Assembly: GCF_900636325.1 (NCBI RefSeq)
Contig: NZ_LR134263.1
Coordinates: 2,108,001 to 2,172,000 of the forward strand
From: Staphylococcus delphini
Lineage (GTDB): Bacteria; Bacillota; Bacilli; Staphylococcales; Staphylococcaceae
DNA length: 64,000 bases
Reading direction: 5' to 3'
Part shown: piece after piece, positions 16,207 to 25,111 of the stretch
How the letters are laid out: every line of letters begins with the position of its first letter
How positions within the stretch are numbered: the stretch's first letter is position 1
Translations under genes and position numbers: made by a program
Notes under the pieces: model-generated
Databases searched by the model: none
What the model was told of the DNA's origin: nothing
Seen by the model: the letters and a program-made list of their open reading frames with translations, nothing else

Positions 16207-18042
16207 TTAAAACATTTCTAATTCTATTTTCAGTTGATCGACGTATTCTTTCGTTCCTGTCACAATCAATCGGTCACCATATTGGAGTTGTGTATCCCCG
16301 TGAGGCACGATTGATTCATTGTTTCGAATAATACGGACAAAGATAATATCGCCGCCAAATGGGAAATGACGGAGTTGCATATGGTCGAAAGCGTAATTGT
16401 ACATACCAATTTCGTACAATGATGTTTCGACGTTGCTTAATAAGTTCAGCATGTTTGGTGTCTCAATCATGCCTTTTAATAAAATTTGATTACTTTGGAA
16501 ATTACTGAACAATTCGATGCCTTGGCTGCTCAGTTCTTGAGATTCGTCATTCGTTTCGAGACGACAAATAACGCGTTCGACACCGTGTTCTTTAGCCATT
16601 AATGCTACACGACGGTTAATTTCATCATCGTTAGTTGAACATACGACAATATCACTATCATACAAACCTAACCGCTCCAATATATCTGAATGGTAGTCTG
16701 TAATTTCAATCATCGTAATGTCATCTGACAATACGCGATGATCTGATAAGTCTTTTCGGTAGTACAATGAAATTTCATATAACTGTGAACGCAATCCCTG
16801 TGCAATCGGAATCGACAATTGGTTTTTCCCAATCATACCCACTTTAATGGAACGTTGCATTTCATCAGGAATCGGAATTAATTTCTTAAAGACAATCGGC
16901 ACAAAGACACATGTAATGACAGCACTCAAAATTAAAATACCAGAAATTTCTTCACTGATCGTGCCAAGTTTTTCAGCAATTTTGGCCGCTGCAATGACAA
17001 GTGAGAGTGTCGACGTTAATAAAAATGCAGACGCAATCGTTGTCTTCATATCAAACCATTTTTTCAGCAGCATAACAGGAATTAATTTAGAAATAATAAA
17101 TGCAATGATGAGCACTGGAATAATGAGTAATACTTTAGGATCACTAATTAATGATGGAATGTCCAAATCCACACCAACCATAATAAAGAATATCGGAATG
17201 AAGAAGCCATATCCAAATGAGTCGAGCTTTTCAACCAAATCTTGTGTGGGTCCGAGTAATGACACGACAACACCTGCTAAAAAGGCACCTAAAATATGTT
17301 CCGCACCGACACCTTCAGCTAACGCAACAAGTAAGATGATGAGTGCGAATACAGCCCGAATCCCAATTTGTGTCGTTCCAGCCATTAACTTTTCTAAAAA
17401 TGGTGCTTTTTTGAATAAGCCACCTAAGAAATAGAACACAATTGTAAAGACAACTAAAATACCGATTAACCAAATCGTGCCACCACCTGAAGCATGTAAC
17501 GCACCATAAGCAGTGAGTAACAGCATCGTTGCAAGGTCGGCTAATACCGCAACTAACAAAATTAATTGGCCAATCGTCGTACTCATTAAGTTCATTTCCT
17601 TCAACGTTGGAACTACAACACCTAATGAAATTGTTGAAATGATAATAATCATGAGCAGCACGTCATCGATTAAGCCTAGCCATTGAAAGGCGTAAGCAAG
17701 TATCACCGACAAAATCATAATCAACATAAATACGCTTAATGCGAGTTTAAAATGACTCGGACTTTGTTGTTCTTCATCTTTTTTCTTTTTACCTTTATCC
17801 TTTTTAAATGCTGAAAAGTCAATTTCCAAACCACTTAAAAACATTAAAAATATAAAGCCTAACGTCGACAGAATATTTAACATTTCGTCACGATGAACGA
17901 GGTTTAAAAACGAATTTCCGATGATGATCCCCATTAAAATTTCGGCGACCACGACAGGTAAAAATGATATTTTCAACCTATGAATCAAAATCGGCGTCAT
18001 CATAGCAGCTACGATGACGACGACAAGCGATACAAATCCCAT
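16207..18042 (-). CDS. CPA2-family cation:proton antiporter with C-terminal RCK (TrkA-N/TrkA-C) domain, KefB-like
   Basis: 611 residues. The first 385 or so form a 12-13 helix Na+/H+ exchanger domain (LSGLEID, GAFLAGVVVSLL, SFGYGFFIPIFFIMVGVDLD). After PIPDEMQRSIKVGMIGKNQLSIPIAQ come a cytosolic nucleotide-binding RCK_N-like domain (about 400-515) and an RCK_C-like domain (about 530-610, ending HGDTQLQYGDRLIVTGTKEYV). Such proteins exchange K+ or Na+ for protons under ligand control. A lysine-rich loop KDKGKKKKDEEQQ (about 80-92) is notable. The start at 18042 is behind GAGGGGGTACCC. The gene is 10 nt downstream of mgtE and is the last gene of the relQ operon. Confidence 0.9.
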   Translation of the reverse strand: MGFVSLVVVIVAAMMTPILIHRLKISFLPVVVAEILMGIIIGNSFLNLVHRDEMLNILSTLGFIFLMFLSGLEIDFSAFKKDKGKKKKDEEQQSPSHFKLALSVFMLIMILSVILAYAFQWLGLIDDVLLMIIIISTISLGVVVPTLKEMNLMSTTIGQLILLVAVLADLATMLLLTAYGALHASGGGTIWLIGILVVFTIVFYFLGGLFKKAPFLEKLMAGTTQIGIRAVFALIILLVALAEGVGAEHILGAFLAGVVVSLLGPTQDLVEKLDSFGYGFFIPIFFIMVGVDLDIPSLISDPKVLLIIPVLIIAFIISKLIPVMLLKKWFDMKTTIASAFLLTSTLSLVIAAAKIAEKLGTISEEISGILILSAVITCVFVPIVFKKLIPIPDEMQRSIKVGMIGKNQLSIPIAQGLRSQLYEISLYYRKDLSDHRVLSDDITMIEITDYHSDILERLGLYDSDIVVCSTNDDEINRRVALMAKEHGVERVICRLETNDESQELSSQGIELFSNFQSNQILLKGMIETPNMLNLLSNVETSLYEIGMYNYAFDHMQLRHFPFGGDIIFVRIIRNNESIVPHGDTQLQYGDRLIVTGTKEYVDQLKIELEMF

Positions 18043-18052
18043 GGGTACCCCC

Positions 18053-19438
18053 TCAAGTTAAATATGACATAAAAGTCGTAGCTAATCCGAAATAAATCAA
18101 CATACTAACAATATCATTAATCGTTGTAATAAACGGACCACTCGCAACAGCAGGGTCAATACCTAAACGATTGATCACAAGTGGAATGACAGAACCAATC
18201 GTTGTCCCTACTGTCATCGCGATTGTCAGACTTGTCCCTACAATCAATGCAAGAAAAGGTTGACCGTACAACAACATAATAATCAAACTTAAACTTATTG
18301 CACAGGTAATTCCTGTCAAAAAGCCACTGCCTGATTCACGTAATGCAAGTTTAATCTTACTTTTTTCTTTAATATCACCTGTTGAAATATTACGAACAGA
18401 TACGGCAAGCGACTGGGTGCCTGAATTTCCGGACATCCCGCTAATAATTGGAATAAATGCAGCTAATAGCGCCACTTTTTCTAACGTTTCTTGAAATGAG
18501 CCTAAAATGGATGCTGTAATCATACCTAATACGGTCAAAATGAGTAACCACGGCAAACGTTTTAAGGCGGTTTGGAAGATCGTATCATCAGTTGAGTCGA
18601 TATCCGATACCCCGGCTAAACGAGAGTAGTCTTCGCTTGCCTCTTCATCCATAACGTCGACGATATCGTCAATCGTAATAATCCCTAACAGATGATTTTG
18701 GTAATCTACAACCGGCATCGCGATAAAGTCATAGTCTCTCATCGTTTGCGCAACATCTTCTTGGTCATCAGCGACATTGGCACTAATGACACGTTCGCTC
18801 ATAATATCTTCAATGTACGCATCATTTTCGGCAATAATTAAATCCCTTAATGAAATAACCCCGACCAGTTTTTTATCTTCATCCACGACGAAAATCACAT
18901 AAATGGTTTCGGCGTCTGGCGCTTGATCTTTCACACGCATTAACGCTTCATGTACTGGTGTATTAATCGTGAGTGAAATATACTCCGTCGTCATGATACC
19001 GCCGGCTGTATCTTCGTCATAATGGAGTAATGCTTTAATTTCTTTCGCTTCTTCGCGGTTCATCAACATTAATAAACTCGCGATTTTCTTTTTCGAAAGC
19101 TGGTTTAAAATATCGACCGCATTATCGTAAGACATCTGCTCGAGCACTTGACTCGCATAAGTCGCATTCATCGTTTCAAATAATGCTTCGTAATCTTCCT
19201 CATCAATCTCTAAATTCTCAAAGAACTCCGAAACTTCTTCTGGAGATAAAAATCGATACATTTTTTGACGGACATCATCGTCACTGACTTCGAAATATTC
19301 GCTTTGTTCATATGAGTGCAATGCTAAAAACTCTTCACGAAAGCCGTCAATATCCCCTTTCGCGATGAAATCATCTAACAAAGCTTTGTTGAACAGTTCT
19401 TCGTCACCTAACAAGATTTGTTCATTGTCGTTCACCAC
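18053..19438 (-). CDS. mgtE: Magnesium transporter MgtE
   Basis: 461 residues. An N-terminal helical (superhelical) domain to about 130 is followed by two CBS domains (about 140-260; MSERVISANV and HLLGIITIDDIVDVM) and a five-helix channel domain with the conserved MSGNSGTQS and LAVSVRNISTGDI segments. MgtE is a Mg2+ channel gated by cytosolic Mg2+ binding to the N and CBS domains. I chose GTG 19438 (GGAGGTGGCAAAC upstream; matches the family length of 461). ATG 19453 would add five residues. It lies 13 nt from the pseudouridine-synthase gene and 10 nt from the antiporter gene. No separate Mg2+ riboswitch is visible, since the gene sits inside an operon. Confidence 0.94.
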   Translation of the reverse strand: MVNDNEQILLGDEELFNKALLDDFIAKGDIDGFREEFLALHSYEQSEYFEVSDDDVRQKMYRFLSPEEVSEFFENLEIDEEDYEALFETMNATYASQVLEQMSYDNAVDILNQLSKKKIASLLMLMNREEAKEIKALLHYDEDTAGGIMTTEYISLTINTPVHEALMRVKDQAPDAETIYVIFVVDEDKKLVGVISLRDLIIAENDAYIEDIMSERVISANVADDQEDVAQTMRDYDFIAMPVVDYQNHLLGIITIDDIVDVMDEEASEDYSRLAGVSDIDSTDDTIFQTALKRLPWLLILTVLGMITASILGSFQETLEKVALLAAFIPIISGMSGNSGTQSLAVSVRNISTGDIKEKSKIKLALRESGSGFLTGITCAISLSLIIMLLYGQPFLALIVGTSLTIAMTVGTTIGSVIPLVINRLGIDPAVASGPFITTINDIVSMLIYFGLATTFMSYLT

Positions 19439-19466
19439 GTTTGCCACCTCCATCGTTCCTGTAAAT

Positions 19467-20321
19467 CTACAAAGTGGTTAATAATTGTTCGAAGTGAGGC
19501 TGTTCACTCTTGATTGTCAGTTGTTCCTGAGTCAATGGATGTACAAACCTGACCTCCGCACATTTTAATAATTGGGTTTGATACGTATGATGTGCCTGTC
19601 CATATAATGTATCGCCCACTAATGGCGCCCCTAACCATTGAAAGTGCACACGAATCTGATGTGTCCTACCCGTTTCAAGTTTAACACGGCACCATGTATA
19701 AGTCTTGAAATTTTTAAGTGGCCAATAAATGGTTCGCGCTCGTTTTCCCTTTTCCGAGACAATTCGATTAATAATACTATCTGACGCTCTTGCAATCGGT
19801 TGATCAATCTCGCCTTGTGTTGTCAAAACGCCTTCACAAATACATTCATAATACTTCTCTATGTCGCATTGATTCATGAGATGATGCATATGACGTGATT
19901 TTGCGATAATGACGATACCCATCGTATTGCGATCCAGCCGTGTGACAATATGCGGAATCCCGCGTTCACCACGCTTTTGCATATGTGCCAACGCTTGCTC
20001 GACCAAACTTTCATGTGGATGCTCACGTGAAGGTGCGGTATTTTGATGGCTCGGCTTGGCCACAATCAACAACCACGTATCCTCATACAAAATATTTAAA
20101 GGCGCATCGTAAGGCTCAAGATACGGACTCGGTAGCTCTGTCGGCAAATGGACTTCCAATATATCACCAACTTGCAAAGAATAGCGTACCGTACGTGCCG
20201 TGCCATTAACAAGGAGAGCGCCATCTTGTTTAATGGCGCTCAACGTCTTTTTTGAAAATTGTTGTTCATATAAAAATGTTTTTAACGTTGTCGATTCCGT
20301 CACATGATATTTAAAAATCAC
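19467..20321 (-). CDS. RluA/RluD-family pseudouridine synthase
   Basis: 284 residues. An N-terminal S4-like RNA-binding part ([20 protein letters not shown]...LQVGDILEV, about 22-58) precedes the catalytic domain with the active-site Asp in [16 protein letters not shown] (about 126-141) and the conserved C-terminal block [28 protein letters not shown]. The enzyme isomerises uridines in rRNA or tRNA; the target site is not predictable here. It overlaps nadK by 4 nt (the ATGA type of coupling). Confidence 0.92.
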   Translation of the reverse strand: MIFKYHVTESTTLKTFLYEQQFSKKTLSAIKQDGALLVNGTARTVRYSLQVGDILEVHLPTELPSPYLEPYDAPLNILYEDTWLLIVAKPSHQNTAPSREHPHESLVEQALAHMQKRGERGIPHIVTRLDRNTMGIVIIAKSRHMHHLMNQCDIEKYYECICEGVLTTQGEIDQPIARASDSIINRIVSEKGKRARTIYWPLKNFKTYTWCRVKLETGRTHQIRVHFQWLGAPLVGDTLYGQAHHTYQTQLLKCAEVRFVHPLTQEQLTIKSEQPHFEQLLTTL

Positions 20322-21127
20322 AATGATTCACCGCTAGAAATGAACGAATCATGCACACGTTTCCAAAATGGGAAAGGTCTAAAACGTGCAAATCGTACTT
20401 TTTCATTGGCGACGCGGTATTGGACAGCGTTCACATTTTTATGTTTGACGCTAATATGATCGACAGTCGACAAAATCGTACCGTGATTGACAGGTTTCAC
20501 ATGACAAGTATGGTGTTTAGGCAAGACGAGCGGCGATCCGACTGTACGGAATACTCTATTATTAATCGACGCAATCTCAGTCAACTGAATCGCTTCTAAT
20601 GACGGATGAATGAGCGCCCCACCTAACGCTTTATTATAGGCCGTCGAACCTGATGGCGTAGAGACACACAGCCCGTCACCTCTAAAACGTTCAAAATGTT
20701 GACCCCGAATATCAATATCTACAACTAACGTACTGCCATTTTCAGTTTTCATCGTTGCTTCATTTAATGCAAGATAACGCGTTTCATACCCTTCATCGTT
20801 ATAACGGACAATCACCTCTAACAATGGGTATTCAATCACTTGAAACTCAGCTTTATTAATCGCGATAACCAGCTTTTCAACTTCATGAGGAAGCCAATCT
20901 GCATAAAAACCGAGATGCCCAGTATGTATCCCGACAAATGCGCAACGTGACAACATATGGCTATAATGGTGGAACGCTTGAAGTAAAGTGCCATCACCAC
21001 CGACAGAAATAACAATTTCAGGGTTTTCAGCATCCTCTATCATATTAAAGTCTTGCATGTGACACATCATTTTATGCTTCAATGCTTCTGATTTAGGATC
21101 TCCCTTAGATAAAATAACGTAACGCAT
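20318..21127 (-). CDS. nadK: NAD kinase
   Basis: 269 residues, the usual length for the staphylococcal enzyme (also called PpnK). The diagnostic GGDGT motif lies in [15 protein letters not shown] (about 39-53), followed by the family segments [20 protein letters not shown] and [20 protein letters not shown]. It phosphorylates NAD to NADP. It follows relQ by 11 nt and overlaps the pseudouridine-synthase gene, placing NADP supply in the same transcript as alarmone synthesis, as in other Firmicutes. Confidence 0.96.
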   Translation of the reverse strand: MRYVILSKGDPKSEALKHKMMCHMQDFNMIEDAENPEIVISVGGDGTLLQAFHHYSHMLSRCAFVGIHTGHLGFYADWLPHEVEKLVIAINKAEFQVIEYPLLEVIVRYNDEGYETRYLALNEATMKTENGSTLVVDIDIRGQHFERFRGDGLCVSTPSGSTAYNKALGGALIHPSLEAIQLTEIASINNRVFRTVGSPLVLPKHHTCHVKPVNHGTILSTVDHISVKHKNVNAVQYRVANEKVRFARFRPFPFWKRVHDSFISSGESL

Positions 21128-21138
21128 TTATACACACC

Positions 21139-21777
21139 TCAATCATCATGATCATGCTTGCTGGCACGCTTTTTAGAATAGTACTTTTGTGCCTCTTGAA
21201 TTTCTTCTTTGATCTCAGACATTTCTTCATCTAAAAGAAAAGCGGCTTCAGCGGCACGTTCGAGTCTCGTTTGAATTTCTGGTGGATAGTCACCATCATA
21301 TTTATAACGCAATGTATGTTCAATCGTCGCCCAAAAGTTCATTGCGAGAGTTCGAATTTGAATTTCCGCGAGTATCGTCGTCGTACCATCTAACGTTTCG
21401 ATGGGATACTCAATAATGACATGATAAGAACGATAGCCACTTTGTTTCGTATTGCTAATGTAGTCACGTTCCTCGACTACTTTGAAATCTTTTCGTTGAC
21501 GCAATAATGCCACAACAATATCAATATCATCTACAAATTGACACATCATTCGAAGTCCTGCGATATCATACATCTCTTCACGCAGACAATCGAATGCAAT
21601 CCCCCTTTTATTCGCCTTATCAACAATACTCGAAATCGGTTTGACGCGACCCGTGACAAATTCGATTGGTGCATTATGTTCATTCACTTGATATTGTTTG
21701 CGCAAACCTTTTAATTTCACTTTTAATTCATCTATGGCTTGTTGATAGGGTGCTAGAAAAATTTCCCATTGGTTCAT
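21139..21777 (-). CDS. relQ: Small alarmone synthetase RelQ
   Basis: 212 residues: a single (p)ppGpp synthetase domain without hydrolase or TGS regions, the length of RelQ (YjbM). Conserved parts include GRVKPISSIVDKANKRG, DIAGLRMMCQFVDDI, RDYISNTKQSGYRSYHVIIEYP, EIQIRTLAMNFWATIEHTLRYK and the charged helical tail. It makes (p)ppGpp from ATP and GDP/GTP and is active as a tetramer in relatives. It is preceded by orf115 (16 nt gap) and followed by nadK (11 nt). Confidence 0.95.
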   Translation of the reverse strand: MNQWEIFLAPYQQAIDELKVKLKGLRKQYQVNEHNAPIEFVTGRVKPISSIVDKANKRGIAFDCLREEMYDIAGLRMMCQFVDDIDIVVALLRQRKDFKVVEERDYISNTKQSGYRSYHVIIEYPIETLDGTTTILAEIQIRTLAMNFWATIEHTLRYKYDGDYPPEIQTRLERAAEAAFLLDEEMSEIKEEIQEAQKYYSKKRASKHDHDD

Positions 21778-21793
21778 CTTACCTCACTCCGCT

Positions 21794-22141
21794 TCATTCG
21801 AGTTCAAATGTTTCTTCAACAGCAGACACAAATTCTTTCCCATAGTTGGAATTACCTTTAATATTATCGAGCAAGTAATCTAATTCCTCAGAAAACTTTG
21901 TGAGCGTTAAGGAATCATTAATGACGATCTCTTTATCTCGATGTTCGTGAAGCATTGACCAAGTTTCTTCTACAAACAATAAGTATGAGAATGAAGAGCC
22001 ATCGTCTAATAAATAAACAAAAGCATGACGGTCACTATCGGCGAGCATTTGCCCGACTTCTGTTAGACCTTCTGTAGGTTGATCCGTATAGCATAAAATA
22101 CGGTTATCTTGAATTTTTACTTCGTTGACATAAATACGCAT
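21794..22141 (-). CDS. Conserved staphylococcal protein of unknown function (first gene of the relQ operon)
   Basis: 115 residues, acidic and soluble, with no membrane segment. Aromatic clusters are [23 protein letters not shown] and a tail [17 protein letters not shown] homolog occupies the same place before relQ in S. aureus. No motif points to an activity. The start has GAGGAAAGTAT upstream. It is divergently arranged from the CYTH-domain gene, with a 130-bp shared promoter region. Confidence 0.8.
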   Translation of the reverse strand: MRIYVNEVKIQDNRILCYTDQPTEGLTEVGQMLADSDRHAFVYLLDDGSSFSYLLFVEETWSMLHEHRDKEIVINDSLTLTKFSEELDYLLDNIKGNSNYGKEFVSAVEETFELE

Positions 22142-22271
22142 ATACTTTCCTCCTCATCACATAACATTTTATCACAATTCACGCACACTCTCATTGGTGA
22201 ACTCTACCCTATTCTAAATACTTTTCATTCAAGTATCAATTCGGCATAATATGGCATAAGGAGTGATTTCA

Positions 22272-22853
22272 TTGGCAATCGAACGTGAAATAGAATTTAA
22301 ACAATTATTGGACGCAGACAGTTATACATCTATCAAAACACAATATTTTAACAATCAGACCCCTTTTAAACAAGTTAATTACTATATCGATACAGATGAT
22401 TTTCAAATACAATCTCAAAAAATGGCATTGCGCATTCGCGAAAAAGCTGACGGTACTTTTGAACTGACATTAAAAGTCCCTGACACAGTCGGTTTGTTAG
22501 AATACAATGCGCGACTCCACATGCAACCAGCAGAAAATATGATACTCGAACCTTCTGATATCGATGACGACATACGCGAAGTCCTTGAGCAGCGACATGT
22601 TCAATTAGATGCACTAAAAATTTTAGGTGCTTTAACGACGTATCGATTAGAAACGCAGACAGACGAAGGGTTACTCGTACTTGACCATAGTCTGTACTTA
22701 GGCACTGAAGATTATGAGCTCGAATTTGAAGTACATGATTTCGAAGTCGGTCAACAAGCTTTTAACAATTTATTGGCACAGCTGAAATTATCACCTGTTG
22801 TCCCGAAAAACAAAGTGCAACGCTTTTTCGAATATCAACGCAAACATCAATGA
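22272..22853 (+). CDS. CYTH-domain protein, YjbK-like (putative triphosphatase)
   Basis: 193 residues. The N-terminal EREIEFKQLL carries the ExExK motif that defines CYTH triphosphate-tunnel enzymes. Further charged strands follow: YYIDTDDFQI, ALRIREKADGTFELTLKVP, YRLETQTDEGLLVLDHSLY and DYELEFEVHDF. The family hydrolyses inorganic triphosphate or nucleoside triphosphates. I place the start at TTG 22272, eight bases after AAGGAG, giving M-AIEREIEFKQ; the GTG at 22263 overlaps the ribosome site. Confidence 0.88.
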   Translation: MAIEREIEFKQLLDADSYTSIKTQYFNNQTPFKQVNYYIDTDDFQIQSQKMALRIREKADGTFELTLKVPDTVGLLEYNARLHMQPAENMILEPSDIDDDIREVLEQRHVQLDALKILGALTTYRLETQTDEGLLVLDHSLYLGTEDYELEFEVHDFEVGQQAFNNLLAQLKLSPVVPKNKVQRFFEYQRKHQ

Positions 22854-23185
22854 AAAACTTAAAAGCTTTATAGCATATCATGCGTTTTTCTTTATCTCTT
22901 ATTTCATAAACTGTAAAATAATAAAAATAACATTTTGAAAGTAGTTTTGAGAGAAAGGTAATGCGTACGCCTTGGCTTAATCTCTATCTATTTAATGACG
23001 CTTAAAGGATACAGAAGGTGATTTTTGCACGTTAAAAATCGTCATCTTGTACCTTCAATTTATCCAAAAATTCTATTCAGTACAGCGATAAACACGAAAC
23101 ATCTTGTATGTAAGTGTTTTTGCTTTGAAATGTAAAAATTCATGTTATGATTTATATATAATAAGTCATATGAGCGGTGATATAA
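22854..23185. other. Intergenic region before the globin gene
   Basis: AT-rich, with a TATAAT-type -10 box at 23157-23162 about 25 nt before the globin ATG. No small gene or strong hairpin is supported. Confidence 0.45.
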
Positions 23186-23557
23186 ATGACACAAACGCCT
23201 TATGAAGTGATTGGACAAGAAAGGCTCTATCAGCTGATTGATCACTTCTATAGCCTTGTAGAACAGGATAATCGTATTAATCATTTGTTTCCAGGTGATT
23301 TTGCAGAAACAGCACGTAAGCAAAAACAGTTTTTAACGCAATTTTTAGGGGGCCCCGACTTGTATACCCAAGAACACGGCCACCCGATGTTAAGAATGCG
23401 CCATATGCCTTTTGCTATCGACGACAAAGCGAAAGAAGCTTGGCTTGAAAATATGCATACTGCCATCACGCACGCCCAACTTCCTCATGGTGCGGGCGAT
23501 TATTTGTACGAAAGATTACGTTTAACAGCAAATCACATGGTCAATATAGAAAATTAA
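23186..23557 (+). CDS. yjbI: Truncated haemoglobin, group II (GlbO/YjbI type)
   Basis: 123 residues with the group II globin pattern: helix B/E region FYSLVEQDNRINHLFP, GGPDLY, and HGHPMLRMRHMPF, which carries the proximal haem histidine (RMRH). It is coupled to yjbH (16 nt between genes). In Firmicutes this neighbourhood links globin, YjbH and Spx biology. It may bind O2 or NO or protect against reactive species; the role in staphylococci is not settled. Confidence 0.92.
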   Translation: MTQTPYEVIGQERLYQLIDHFYSLVEQDNRINHLFPGDFAETARKQKQFLTQFLGGPDLYTQEHGHPMLRMRHMPFAIDDKAKEAWLENMHTAITHAQLPHGAGDYLYERLRLTANHMVNIEN

Positions 23558-23573
23558 TTGTAGGTGAAATAAC

Positions 23574-24362
23574 ATGACGAAAGAATTGAGAGCTATTGTA
23601 AATACTTGTCGTGAAGATTCAAATCTTTCACCTGTCAGTAAGATCGAAATCTATTCTTTTTTTGATCCATTTGACAAAGACAGTTTTAAGCTATCGGCCG
23701 TTTTGTCAAAGTTAAGAATTGAATATCATCAATATATCCGTATTCGTCATATTTTAAACCCATCATTGCGGGTACTCACGAAATGTCAGGCACAAAGTAC
23801 ATCAGATCGAGACAATATTGCACTCGCCTTTAAAGCAGCAGAGCTTCAAGGTCGTGCACGCGCGCATCGTTTTATGCATCTCATTCAAAATGAAATTATA
23901 CCGAAGCGCGATATTGTGACAGAGGACATGATTGCGAAATGTATTATTAATGCTGGGCTAGATTATAATGTTTACCTTGACGATTTAAAAAATGGACAAT
24001 TACGTGAGAGTTTGAAAGTCGACCTCCATATCGCACGAGAAATGGAAGTCGAACAAGCCCCTTCTTTAGTCTTTTTTAATGAGGATATTCAAGCTGAAGG
24101 GTTAAAAGTGGAAGGGCTTTATCCGTACCATATTTATACGTATATCATTAACGAAATGATGGGATCACCTATAGAAAAAAGCTTACCACCTAAATTATGC
24201 GAGTATATTCAACAAAAGCAACTGGTGACTGAGGAAGAGTTACTCACTATTTATGAATGGCCAGAAAAAACATTGCAAAAAGAGTTAAAGAAATTAATGT
24301 TGCAGCAGAAAGTAAGAAAATTGAATTATCCAGACGGCGAATTTTGGAAGTCGATGATGTAA
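23574..24362 (+). CDS. yjbH: ClpXP adaptor YjbH (SpxH) for Spx degradation
   Basis: 262 residues, very similar to S. aureus YjbH as I recall it (NLSPVSKIEIYSFFDPF, KLRIEYHQYIRIRHILNPSL, KCQAQSTS, LKVEGLYPYHIYTYIINEMMG, EELLTIYEWPEK). It has a DsbA-like fold and binds Spx to speed its proteolysis by ClpXP, so its loss raises Spx and disulfide-stress genes. An N-terminal Cys (TCRED) is present without a CxxC pair. Its client gene spxA lies in the same window. It is co-transcribed with the globin and followed by a terminator. Confidence 0.95.
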   Translation: MTKELRAIVNTCREDSNLSPVSKIEIYSFFDPFDKDSFKLSAVLSKLRIEYHQYIRIRHILNPSLRVLTKCQAQSTSDRDNIALAFKAAELQGRARAHRFMHLIQNEIIPKRDIVTEDMIAKCIINAGLDYNVYLDDLKNGQLRESLKVDLHIAREMEVEQAPSLVFFNEDIQAEGLKVEGLYPYHIYTYIINEMMGSPIEKSLPPKLCEYIQQKQLVTEEELLTIYEWPEKTLQKELKKLMLQQKVRKLNYPDGEFWKSMM

Positions 24363-24394
24363 AGAGGTGTCTCGTTTGTGGGGCCCTCTTTTTT
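24362..24394 (+). terminator. Terminator after yjbH
   Basis: AAGAGG...CCTCTT with additional G/C pairs and a following TTTTTT begins at the yjbH stop codon. Confidence 0.7.
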
Positions 24395-24913
24395 ACATTG
24401 GTTTTGAACGCTGTGCACATATTTTATTTTGAAGGTACTATCTATTTGCAATGGCATCATTTACAACCTTCTATCCCCTCATACGACTTGCATAGGTCTA
24501 AAAATTTGAAATGCTCACGTTCGAATAAGAAATGTGCTTCTCTCTTTTTAAAGTTCTCCCATCATCATAGTAAATCACGAATCAGTGTGGCGATATGCAA
24601 GCACAAGTTCGAGGGTTTTCAATCCATTTTTATAAACTTGTTTGATAAAGTATTAAAACGCTTTGTACTTCTTCTACAGCAAAGTGATTGAATAGAAAAG
24701 ATAACGATAACATACATATAGAGGCTTTTTAATCAACCATTTTACTATAGTCAACTTGGAATGACTTCTCATACACACTTTTATATTGTGCACTTCTTAT
24801 AAAATAAAGCGTGATAGCTATAAACGGAATATTTTGTTGATTAAGTGGAATGTTAATCATTTTGAGTGTCATAAATGTAGGGATTATTGTTAATAAACAG
24901 GAAATGAAAGTAT
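24395..24913. other. Intergenic region between yjbH and rsaE
   Basis: The first half has no supported gene on either strand. The second half holds a 47-codon frame described separately (24729-24872). Confidence 0.45.
24729..24872 (-). pseudogene. Possible 47-residue C-terminal fragment of a membrane protein
   Basis: ATG 24872 to TAA 24729 gives a short frame with one hydrophobic stretch (NIPFIAITLYFI) and a polar tail RSAQYKSVYEKSFQVDYSK. The same frame stays open and hydrophobic upstream (FISCLLTIIPTF) up to the rsaE terminator, suggesting the tail of a lost membrane protein rather than an intact small gene. No ribosome site supports the ATG. Confidence 0.25.
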
Positions 24914-25012
24914 TAAAAAAACGCCGTGTTTTGACACGGCGCTAAACAAAGGGGATGGGAGAAATTTTTCACTTCAAACAAAGGGGTATGTTTGTAATGT
25001 GATTAATTTCAT
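24914..25012 (-). ncRNA. rsaE: Small regulatory RNA RsaE (RoxS ortholog)
   Basis: The minus strand from about 25012 reads ATGAAATTAATCACAT, then ACAAACATACCCCTTTG, TTTGAAGTGAAAAATTTC and TCCCATCCCCTTTGTTTAGC. It ends in a GCCGTGTCAAAACACGGC hairpin plus seven T residues. This is the RsaE sequence as I recall it from S. aureus, in the same place between pepF and yjbH. RsaE uses its unpaired C-rich loops to pair with Shine-Dalgarno regions and lowers TCA-cycle, folate and related enzymes in response to NO or redox state (SrrAB). The 5' end is inferred from the promoter. Confidence 0.95.
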
Positions 25013-25018
25013 GTTCAT

Positions 25019-25047
25019 AATATATCACGTGTGTGATGTTGTTTCAA
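25019..25047 (-). promoter_or_regulatory. Promoter of rsaE
   Basis: TTGAAA (25042-25047), a 17-bp spacer and TATATT (25019-25024) on the minus strand place the start of RsaE near 25012. Upstream, around 25065-25075, TTGTGAAAG could be half of an SrrA-type site; this part is tentative. Confidence 0.7.
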
Positions 25048-25111
25048 CCCATTTAAACCCAGAAATTAAAACTTTCACAAATCTGACATATTGTAAACGG
25101 ATTCAGCATCA

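Noticed and set aside
24257..24691. 144-codon plus-strand frame overlapping the end of yjbH
   Set aside because: Out of frame with yjbH for 100 bases, runs through the yjbH terminator, has no ribosome site and an unusual composition.
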